A stretch of DNA of 17,496 bases from JBBIVP01 sp037439705 [NCBI: bacterium] (GTDB lineage Bacteria; JBBIVP01): NCBI GenBank assembly GCA_037439705.1, contig JBBIVP010000020.1, positions 1 to 17,496 on the forward strand, read 5' to 3'. This document shows, one piece after another, positions 7,887 through 13,784 of this stretch. Within the stretch, counting starts at the first letter, position 1, and every line of letters starts with the position of its first letter. The translations under genes were made by a program, and so were the position numbers. The notes under the pieces are model-generated. The model was not told the DNA's origin, made no database searches, and saw only the letters and a program-made list of their open reading frames with translations.

Positions 7887-8627
7887 ATGGTTAGATTAGG
7901 AGTAAATGTTGACCATGTTGCTACGGTGAGGCAAGCAAGAAAAATTGACGAGCCAGACCCTGTGCTTGCAGCTTATCTTGCTGAACTTGCAGGTGCTGAC
8001 AGCATAATATGCCATCTCAGAGAAGATAGAAGGCACATTCAGGACAGATACCTTAAACTCTTAAGGTAAACAGTAAAGACGAAATTGAACCTTGAGATGG
8101 CTCCAACTACAGAAATGGTAAGAATTGCGCTTGAAGTAAAACCCGACCTCTGCACACTCGTTCCAGAAAGAAGAGAAGAACTTACAACAGAGGGAGGACT
8201 GAATGTGGCACTTAACATTGAAAGCTTAAAAAAGACCATTAAACTCCTTCACGATGCGGACATAAAAGTAAGCCTTTTTATAGACCCTGACCCCGAACAG
8301 GTAAAAGCAAGTCACAGATGCGGGACGGATATAATTGAAATCCACACCGGAAGATATGCTGAAGCAAAAAAGGAAAGGGAAATTGAAAAGGAACTGGAGG
8401 AGATTGAAAATGCTGCAAAATTTGCAAGCAAACTGAAATTAGGAGTGAGTGCCGGGCACGGTCTGAATTACAGAAATGTTCCACTTATTTTAAAAATAGA
8501 AGAGATTGAAGAACTGAACATAGGGCATTCCATAGTGGCAAGGGCTGTAATAGTGGGATTTGAAAGGGCTGTGAGGGAAATGAAAGAACTTATTTTGAAT
8601 ACCATTGCTTTGAAAAAAAGTGTTTAA
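7887..8627 (+). pseudogene. pdxJ: Pyridoxine 5'-phosphate synthase interrupted by an in-frame TAA
   Basis: PdxJ joins 1-deoxyxylulose-5-phosphate and 3-amino-2-oxopropyl phosphate to form pyridoxine 5'-phosphate. The frame is continuous from ATG 7887 (ribosome site AGGAGG at 7875-7880) to the stop at 8625, except for TAA at 8067-8069 (codon 61). Homology is uninterrupted across it: residues just before end YLKLLR and those just after read TVKTKLNLEM, so only one residue is lost, at a site that is Gln, Glu or Lys in homologues. Active-site residues are split: H10 and H43 before, E70 and H191 (SAGHG) after, so neither half could work alone. The full length would be 246 residues, normal for PdxJ. 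A TTG at 8085 could restart translation but has no ribosome site. It may be a recent nonsense mutation, an assembly error, or read-through. Confidence 0.92.
8067..8069 (+). other. In-frame TAA inside pdxJ
   Basis: A single TAA codon in an otherwise intact reading frame, flanked by AGG and ACA. One base change from CAA, GAA or AAA would explain it. No frameshift is involved. Other genes in the window end in TAA or TGA in the usual way, so there is no sign of a recoded stop. Confidence 0.95.
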
Positions 8628-9033
8628 AAAGGTTTTAATAGTTGCAATTGTCGGTTTTCTGATATATCCACCGCTGAAAAGCAAATTTCTTTCCATGAAA
8701 TTCAAAAAGGACTTTGAAGAAAAGGTATCACTTTCAATAGAAAAAGTTGTTGAGGGACATCAAGTAGTGGAAAAAACAATAGAGGAATGGATGGCAATTG
8801 AGTCTCCAAAATATCACCTTCTAACGAAGGAGACACCATTAACTTTCTGGTGGGCAGAGGATTCGTTAACAGTAAAAGTAAATTATTCAATTCCTATTGA
8901 TTTTTATATATACAGGCTCTATCCCGAATATTCCCATTCCTACTATGTTGAATTCAAAGAAATAAAAAAAACCCTTGAAATAAAAAGAAAAATTGAAAAG
9001 AAATATCAAACCGGGGAAGATATAGAAAAATAA
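8620..9033 (+). CDS. Small membrane-anchored protein of unknown function
   Basis: A 137-residue protein that I do not recognise. It has one N-terminal hydrophobic segment (about residues 4-17, VLIVAIVGFLIYPP) and then a charged, mostly Lys/Glu-rich region with several aromatic residues near WWAEDSLTVKVNYSIP and IYRLYPEYSHSYYVEF. The C-terminus is strongly basic/acidic and may be helical. It starts at GTG 8620, eight bases inside the end of pdxJ, so it is the last gene of the folP cluster. It probably faces the periplasm. Its stop is only two bases from the convergent era stop, and no terminator is visible between them. Confidence 0.7.
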   Translation: MFKKVLIVAIVGFLIYPPLKSKFLSMKFKKDFEEKVSLSIEKVVEGHQVVEKTIEEWMAIESPKYHLLTKETPLTFWWAEDSLTVKVNYSIPIDFYIYRLYPEYSHSYYVEFKEIKKTLEIKRKIEKKYQTGEDIEK

Positions 9034-9035
9034 AC

Positions 9036-9971
9036 CTATTTCCTTGAATATCCGAGCCTCTTCAGGTCATCCTCGTTGACGCTCCATTTTTTTCTCACTT
9101 TTACCGTAAGGTCAAGATAAACTTTCCTTTTCAAAAGAAATTCTATCTCCTCTCTGGCTTTTGTGCCAATGGTTTTCAGCATCCTTCCGCCTTTCCCTAT
9201 CAGGATTCCCTTCTGTGAATCCCTTTCTATAAATATATCTCCCTTTATATAAAGGACACCATTTTCTCTTTCGCTTATTTCTTCTATTAAAACTGCTGTA
9301 GAATATGGAACTTCCTCTTCAAGAAGTTCATAGATTTTTTCCCTTATGAGTTCTGCGAGACGAAAATTCAGATTCTGATCCGTGGTTACTCCTTCATCAT
9401 AAAAATGGGGAGATTCTGGAAGAACCTCTACTATCTTTTTCAAAAGAATATCTATTCCATCTCCTTTAAGGGCTGAAACTGGAATTATTTCAGAATAAAC
9501 ATTGAACGAATTGAAAACTTCAATAACAGGAAGAAGAAGGTTTTTCTTTATAAGGTCTATTTTATTTATGAGAAGAAATACCTTCTTTCCCTCCGGAGAA
9601 AATCCATTCTTTTTCAGAACTTCTGTTATATAGGTAGTCCCCTCGGTTATACCGTGCCACACGCATCCCTCTTCTTCAATTTTTGGATAAACCTCAACCA
9701 TGTGCAGGACAAGGTCGCATTCATCAATCGCTTCCATTGCTTCCTCCACCATAAAGAGATTCAATCCCTTCAGTGCCCTGTGAATTCCCGGAGTATCAAC
9801 AAAAACAATCTGGGCATTATCAATGGTCTTTATTCCCCTTATCCTGTTCCTCGTCGTTTGAGGTTTTTCGGTTACTATTGAAACTTTTTCTCCAATTATC
9901 TTATTGAGAAGAGTGGACTTCCCAACATTCGGTCTTCCGATAATAGCAACAAATCCTGCCTTCTTTTCCAT
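9036..9971 (-). CDS. era: GTPase Era
   Basis: An essential GTPase that binds the 3' end of 16S rRNA and helps mature the small ribosomal subunit. G motifs are intact: G1 GRPNVGKS (12-19), G2 region PQTTRNRI, G3 DTPG (59-62), G4 NKID (136-139) and G5 SAL (166-168). A C-terminal KH domain carries IGKGGRML (258-265) and ends in the usual DDLKRLGY form. At 311 residues it is slightly longer than usual because about a dozen extra residues, including Cys and Trp, sit between G3 and G4 (around 96-112). No clear ribosome site or promoter is seen before the ATG. It lies downstream of the lipoprotein-gene terminator and converges on the 8620-9033 gene. Confidence 0.97.
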   Translation of the reverse strand: MEKKAGFVAIIGRPNVGKSTLLNKIIGEKVSIVTEKPQTTRNRIRGIKTIDNAQIVFVDTPGIHRALKGLNLFMVEEAMEAIDECDLVLHMVEVYPKIEEEGCVWHGITEGTTYITEVLKKNGFSPEGKKVFLLINKIDLIKKNLLLPVIEVFNSFNVYSEIIPVSALKGDGIDILLKKIVEVLPESPHFYDEGVTTDQNLNFRLAELIREKIYELLEEEVPYSTAVLIEEISERENGVLYIKGDIFIERDSQKGILIGKGGRMLKTIGTKAREEIEFLLKRKVYLDLTVKVRKKWSVNEDDLKRLGYSRK

Positions 9972-9990
9972 AAATAATAAAATATCACAG

Positions 9991-10024
9991 ATAAATAAAA
10001 ATAAAAAAGGGGGGGATGCCCCCC
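9991..10024 (-). terminator. Intrinsic terminator after the lipoprotein gene
   Basis: Read on the minus strand, GGGGGG-CAT-CCCCCCC forms a very G/C-rich hairpin with a three-base loop, immediately followed by TTTTTTATTTTTATTT. It sits 10 bases past the lipoprotein stop. It separates that gene from era, whose own promoter is not obvious in the remaining 20 or so bases. Confidence 0.9.
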
Positions 10025-10033
10025 AACTAAAAA

Positions 10034-11218
10034 CTACCTGCAGAGATTTCTTCTAATAGAGCAAGAATCTATGCTCTTTTGAGTCCCGTCTGGAAGAATA
10101 AGGGTGGCTTCACAGGAACAGGAATCCTTGAAAACTATTTTTATCTCCTTCTCTCCATTTGAGATAGTGATAGTCCCTCCGCGAGGATTTCTTTGACATT
10201 CCACATCAAGAACCACATCATCTATGCTCACATAGAATGTCCCTCTTGGTCCTGTAATTGTCTCTTCGCCATCAATCACCACTTCTTTAAGAACATCTCC
10301 ATCGTTTGTCTCCCTAACAACTGTGATTTTCCCTTCCCTTGTCCTTTCAATTCCGTCTGTAATTATTGAATCCGATATGTTTATTGTTTTTACATCCCCA
10401 TCTATGGATATTTCCTTGCTCATCTGAATTTCCAGTGATGTTTCTTTCTCTTCAGGTGAGATGTAGTTTATGGTGCCAGAATTCGTTATCTTTATGGATT
10501 TTCCATAAATTACCTCAACTGTCCTCGTTCCGCTCACATCACCTTTTTCTCCGAGGTGGTCTTCAACCTGAAGGTTTTGTGTTGATAGAACAACTTTGTG
10601 CCCATCAATCTTCTTTGTCAAATCTACTGAAATGGAACCATTATACAGAATATATGCTCCCGCGTTTTCTAAAGAAATTTTTAGATTAACAGCAGTTACA
10701 GTATCAGCAAATTCGTTAATTTCTTTCATTTCTACGCTCTGTGTGAGCATCCCTGTAAAATTGAGAACATCTGTTATTCCGCCCGGCAAAGAAATCTCAA
10801 AAGAACAATTCATTGAAAATGTCCTCGTGCATACATCACCGGTCTTAAAAACAGGACAGGTTCCCTCATACTCAACCTGCGCACAGGATGGGGAGTTAAT
10901 GGTGAGATATGTTCCTAAATGAATTGGAGCCTCTATAACCTTAAGAAGAGGAACTCTACAACCTTTCAGAACTTTGTTTGGATTGAGTTTGCGAAGAAGT
11001 CCTTTATCATCAAAAGAAGCAGACATTGGTGAAAGAGGTGGCGCAGAATTTGGAAGTTCAAAAGATTCCTCAAGAAGGTCTTCAGGAGAGAGGTCTTCAA
11101 TTGCCATTTCTCCTGATTCAAAAGCAATGTCTTCATCTATAACCCCTCCTTTTTCTTTTCCACCACATCCCATCGCCAAAAACCCTGCGAAACAAATTGC
11201 TACAAATACCTTTTTCAT
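10034..11218 (-). CDS. Predicted lipoprotein of unknown function
   Basis: A 394-residue secreted protein. It has a type II-like signal peptide (KK followed by a hydrophobic core) ending in AMGC, so Cys19 would be lipidated after cleavage; Ala rather than Leu/Val at -3 makes the lipobox slightly unusual. The linker after it (about 20-60) is acidic and Pro-rich. The rest has dense beta-strand periodicity with paired Cys residues, such as C114/C120/C127/C136-like spacing in the middle and CSCEATLILPDG near the C-terminus, suggesting disulphides in the periplasm or at the cell surface. No enzyme motif is seen. The start is fixed by AGGAGG at 11226-11231, seven bases upstream. It has its own promoter with an overlapping operator-like palindrome, and a terminator. 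Confidence 0.8.
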   Translation of the reverse strand: MKKVFVAICFAGFLAMGCGGKEKGGVIDEDIAFESGEMAIEDLSPEDLLEESFELPNSAPPLSPMSASFDDKGLLRKLNPNKVLKGCRVPLLKVIEAPIHLGTYLTINSPSCAQVEYEGTCPVFKTGDVCTRTFSMNCSFEISLPGGITDVLNFTGMLTQSVEMKEINEFADTVTAVNLKISLENAGAYILYNGSISVDLTKKIDGHKVVLSTQNLQVEDHLGEKGDVSGTRTVEVIYGKSIKITNSGTINYISPEEKETSLEIQMSKEISIDGDVKTINISDSIITDGIERTREGKITVVRETNDGDVLKEVVIDGEETITGPRGTFYVSIDDVVLDVECQRNPRGGTITISNGEKEIKIVFKDSCSCEATLILPDGTQKSIDSCSIRRNLCR

Positions 11219-11242
11219 ATCAGCACCTCCTTACTTTGTTTT

Positions 11243-11256
11243 TGAGAGCGCTCTCA
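11243..11256 (-). promoter_or_regulatory. LacI-family-type operator palindrome
   Basis: TGAGAGCGCTCTCA is a perfect 14-base palindrome that fits the LacI/CcpA-type consensus TGWNANCGNTNWCA at every fixed position. It covers the predicted transcription start of the lipoprotein gene, a standard repressor position. No T run follows on either side, so it is not a terminator. No LacI-type regulator is encoded in the window. Confidence 0.65.
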
Positions 11257-11260
11257 TAAA

Positions 11261-11269
11261 ATAATAACA
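11261..11269 (-). promoter_or_regulatory. Extended -10 promoter of the lipoprotein gene
   Basis: On the minus strand the sequence reads TG-T-TATTAT, an extended -10 element matching TATAAT at five of six positions. No convincing -35 is present, as is common for extended -10 promoters. Start of transcription is predicted near 11254, inside the operator palindrome. Confidence 0.5.
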
Positions 11270-11289
11270 TCCTGATACCACCAAAAATT

Positions 11290-12591
11290 TCACCACCTTC
11301 CTTCACGCCTTTTAAATTTTTTCAGAATTTCCTTCCTTTTTTCAGGCGGAAGATTGTTGAACTTTTTATAGTTCTCAATTATCTTTCTCTTCTTTTCTGG
11401 TGGAAGATTTTTCCACCTTTCGTATCCCTCAATTATCCTCCTCCTTTCTGGTTCGGGCAATTTCCTGAACCTCTTATAGTTTTTTATGATTTCTCTCCTT
11501 TTTTCAGGAGGCATATTCCTTAACCTCTTCCAGTTTTCAATGATTAAAGCCCTCTTTTCAGGAGGAATTTCCTTCCACCTTCTGTAATTCTTCCTGATCC
11601 TCTCCTTCACTTCATCTGGTAAAGAGTTCCAGATTTTCTTTGCAATTGATAACTTTACAATTCCCCTTGCTTTTCTCAGAACTTCAATTTTATCCTCTCT
11701 AATCCTTCTAAATTTTTCCCGTGCCTCCTCAAGAACTTTAAAAGGAATTTCTTCTGGGACTTTTATTCCCCTATTTGAAAGCCTTTCCCTTATTCTTGAT
11801 GAGGTGTTAAAATTTATATTCATAATGGCAAAATTTCTTCTCACCCTTCTTCTCTCCATTTCAATTAAAAATGATATTTTCTCAAGGTCTCCACCCTCTT
11901 TTGAAATTTTTTCGAAATCATCTATGTATCTTTTCAGGTTTTCAAGACCTTCGTTCAGTTTTTCTTTTATAGTTTCTCTTTTGTTCTGGAGTTTTCTTAA
12001 AAATTCCATAAGTTTCTTATCTGAAATCCTCCTCTTTTTAAGGTATTCCATCCATTCCTCTTCTGAATGGAATGGCTTTCTCCTTGAAATTCCTCCCTCT
12101 TCAGAAATCTCCACGGATTCACCTTCCTTTACCGAATAGGAAGTCCCTTCATCACTTTCTATCTCAATCTCTCCCTCATCAACCTCAAAAACTCCACCTC
12201 CATCTTCAGAAGCGGTAGCAGAGAAGGCAGTACCTCTCACCCCTGCGACAGCAGTCATTGTATGAACCTCATACTTCTCAACTCCACCAAGAATTTTTGA
12301 TGCCCTGTTTATTATCCTTCCGAGAAACAAAAAAATTGATGGTCTCTCTTCGGTTTCTTCAAGGGTTATGCAGGTTGATTGTTTTATCTCAAGTTCACTA
12401 CCATCAAAAAGCAGGAGAAAGGCATAAGAATTTTCTCCTGTGCAAACCATTTCATTCGTTTCAACCTGTGCTCCCTCAGAAAGCATCTCCCTCTTTCCAT
12501 CCTTCACCCTGAATACCTCTCCTTTCACCTTTAGAACCTCAGAGGAACCTGCAAGGGACGAAAGGAATAAAACAAAAATTGCTATCTTCAT
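11290..12591 (-). CDS. FecR-domain periplasmic protein with C-terminal 18-residue repeats
   Basis: A 433-residue secreted protein. Signal peptide at 1-17 or so (hydrophobic core, then SLAGSS); FecR domain about 20-165 with the typical TAVAGVRGTAF motif (113-123) and a following VDEGEIEI / VKEGESVEI strand pair; charged coiled-coil-like region about 175-320; then six tandem units of exactly 18 residues at 324-431, with consensus LPPEKRREIIKNYKRFRN, resembling the DUF3106 type. The repeat segment is strongly basic (39 Lys/Arg against 17 Asp/Glu). FecR domains are periplasmic sensors often coupled to ECF sigma/anti-sigma pairs. ATG 12591 overlaps the upstream stop (ATGA) and has AGGAGG seven bases ahead. 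It is the last gene of the sigma-factor set; a role in controlling the sigma factor is inferred. Confidence 0.85.
   Translation of the reverse strand: MKIAIFVLFLSSLAGSSEVLKVKGEVFRVKDGKREMLSEGAQVETNEMVCTGENSYAFLLLFDGSELEIKQSTCITLEETEERPSIFLFLGRIINRASKILGGVEKYEVHTMTAVAGVRGTAFSATASEDGGGVFEVDEGEIEIESDEGTSYSVKEGESVEISEEGGISRRKPFHSEEEWMEYLKKRRISDKKLMEFLRKLQNKRETIKEKLNEGLENLKRYIDDFEKISKEGGDLEKISFLIEMERRRVRRNFAIMNINFNTSSRIRERLSNRGIKVPEEIPFKVLEEAREKFRRIREDKIEVLRKARGIVKLSIAKKIWNSLPDEVKERIRKNYRRWKEIPPEKRALIIENWKRLRNMPPEKRREIIKNYKRFRKLPEPERRRIIEGYERWKNLPPEKKRKIIENYKKFNNLPPEKRKEILKKFKRREGRW
11299..11622 (-). repeat. Six tandem 54-base repeats encoding 18-residue PPEKR units
   Basis: Six contiguous units of 54 bases each encode 18-residue modules beginning with [LIM]P[PDE] and containing an R/K-rich core, II or IL, and an aromatic at [YWF]. 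The protein-level match between units is clear, while the DNA has diverged considerably, so this is an old protein repeat and not a recent slippage array. No unit is truncated, and only two residues follow the last one. Confidence 0.85.
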
Positions 12592-12803
12592 TCTGAAACC
12601 TCCTGAAAGTATAAAATTTCAAAATTCTCTAAAAACTCCATTTCCTCAAGGAGGTCAAGATTTTCCAACAAATCAAGGTAATTTAAAATTTCAAGAAGTT
12701 CTTCATCGCTGATTTGTATTTCCTCTTTCTTTTTATCCTCCGCATGGGCAGGAAGTAATGAGGAAATAAATAACAGAATTGCAAAAATTTTATCCGCCTT
12801 CAT
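12588..12803 (-). CDS. Small secreted acidic Leu-rich protein
   Basis: A 71-residue protein, not a recognised family. It has a signal peptide with Lys residues, a hydrophobic core and an AHA cleavage motif at 19-21. The mature 50 residues hold 18 Asp/Glu against 3 Lys, and have a repeating Leu/acidic pattern (LDLLENLDLLEEMEFLENF). A very similar acidic Leu-rich pattern ends the anti-sigma factor encoded just upstream. I chose ATG 12803, which gives a clean signal peptide; the frame is open to 12869 but the extra residues look like an overlap shadow. CAGGAG lies directly before the ATG, closer than ideal. It overlaps the anti-sigma gene by 14 bases and the FecR gene by four, so it is certainly part of the same set. 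It probably acts in the periplasm as a partner of the anti-sigma or FecR protein. Confidence 0.75.
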   Translation of the reverse strand: MKADKIFAILLFISSLLPAHAEDKKKEEIQISDEELLEILNYLDLLENLDLLEEMEFLENFEILYFQEVSE

Positions 12804-13224
12804 TCTCCTGACCCCAGTCCTCAAGAACATGAAGGTTTTCAAAAACCTCAAGGTTTTCGTAAAACTCAATGTCCTGAGAGATAGTTATTTCGTCCTCAAA
12901 AGAGAGTTCTTCAGAATCTTTTTTAAGGAAAAGGAACATAAACAATGCTGCAACAGCAACAAAACCGCCCGCAACCTTCCATATCCTTCTAATTTTTTTT
13001 CTTCTGGATTCTTCCAGTTTTGCTCTGAGAAGAATGGATTCGGGATTCAGAGAGGTTTCTCTTACCGAAAATGCCTTTAAGAAAATTCTCTTTAATTCCA
13101 TCCATTCCATCCATTCCCTTCTGCATTCCTCACAACTTTCAAGATGAACTCTTATTTCTTCTGGAATAGGTTCTGAGAGAAACTTAAGAATTGATTCTCT
13201 TATTTTCTCACATTCCTTTTTCAT
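12790..13224 (-). CDS. Zinc-finger anti-sigma factor
   Basis: A 144-residue single-pass membrane protein that should hold the ECF sigma factor at the membrane. The N-terminal cytoplasmic part has the ZAS zinc-binding signature: C5, then H27-x3-C31-x2-C34 (HLESCEEC). A transmembrane helix spans about 82-100, preceded by an Arg/Lys-rich stop. The C-terminal tail (103-144) is periplasmic and holds 15 acidic residues and no Lys/Arg, with the pattern IEFYENLEVFENLHVLED. Its start lies 17 bases inside the sigma-factor gene, the usual arrangement for a cognate pair. Release of sigma could come from tail binding or proteolysis; neither is shown by the sequence. Confidence 0.92.
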   Translation of the reverse strand: MKKECEKIRESILKFLSEPIPEEIRVHLESCEECRREWMEWMELKRIFLKAFSVRETSLNPESILLRAKLEESRRKKIRRIWKVAGGFVAVAALFMFLFLKKDSEELSFEDEITISQDIEFYENLEVFENLHVLEDWGQENEGG

Positions 13225-13765
13225 TTTTTAACCTCTTCATCAATTTTTCCTTTGCCCTGAATACAAGGAGTTTTGCCGAATTATAAGAGCATCCGAGAAC
13301 ATAGGCAATCTCCTCATAGGACATACCCTCAAGGAGTGCAAGCTTGATGGCGGTTCTCTGTTTTTCTGGAAGGCTTTCAATTTCGCTCTTTAAGGTTTCT
13401 ATCCTTTCCCTGTCTTCATCCTCTGATTCCACAGAATAAGATGGCTCAACCACTTCAATATCCTCTATGGAAAGATGGGACATATCCTTATACCTTCTGC
13501 TTTTTAGAAAATTTATGCAGGTATTTCGGGCGATTCTGTAAAGATACGCCCTGAATGAAGAGAACGGTTTATACCTTTTTCTTGAAAGGAAAAGTTTTAT
13601 GAATACATCCTGAACTATGTCCTCTACAATTGAATAGTTGCCAACCATTCCGAAAACGAACTTCATAAGTTTCCCCCTGTATCTTTCAAAAAGGATTCTA
13701 AAGGCATCTTCCTCTCCATCTTTCACCTTCATCATCAATTCCTGTTCCTCCTTTATATTAAACAA
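13208..13765 (-). CDS. ECF-type RNA polymerase sigma factor
   Basis: A 185-residue sigma-70 family factor of the extracytoplasmic-function type. Sigma region 2 spans about residues 15-90 (FERYRGKLMKF, VEDIVQDVFIKLF, FRAYLYRIARNTCINF) and region 4 about 125-180 (LPEKQRTAIKLALLEGMSYEEIAYVLGCSYNSAKLLVFRAKEK divides into the standard helix-turn-helix). There is no region 1 or 3. The start is taken as TTG 13765, with AGAGGGAG at 13771-13778 five bases upstream; this places it 19 bases after the barrel gene stop and gives a normal ECF N-terminus. A TTG at 13738 with AGGAGG eight bases upstream, and the ATG pair just after it, are alternatives. Longer frames would overlap the barrel gene. Its targets are unknown. 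Confidence 0.93.
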   Translation of the reverse strand: MFNIKEEQELMMKVKDGEEDAFRILFERYRGKLMKFVFGMVGNYSIVEDIVQDVFIKLFLSRKRYKPFSSFRAYLYRIARNTCINFLKSRRYKDMSHLSIEDIEVVEPSYSVESEDEDRERIETLKSEIESLPEKQRTAIKLALLEGMSYEEIAYVLGCSYNSAKLLVFRAKEKLMKRLKNEKGM

Positions 13766-13784
13766 CTTTACTCCCTCTTTTGTG

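Noticed and set aside
8085-8627. Second half of pdxJ as a separate gene
   Set aside because: It begins mid-domain at a TTG without ribosome site and lacks H10 and H43 of the active site; it is better read as part of an interrupted pdxJ.
11243-11256. Palindrome read as an intrinsic terminator
   Set aside because: The stem would be only about five base pairs with a GCGC loop, and no T run follows on either strand.
11299-11622. Tandem repeat read as a CRISPR or satellite array
   Set aside because: The units are 54-base in-frame protein modules without spacers, and the DNA copies have diverged.
12804-12869. Longer version of the small acidic protein
   Set aside because: The additional residues are out-of-frame overlap with the anti-sigma tail and would bury the signal peptide.
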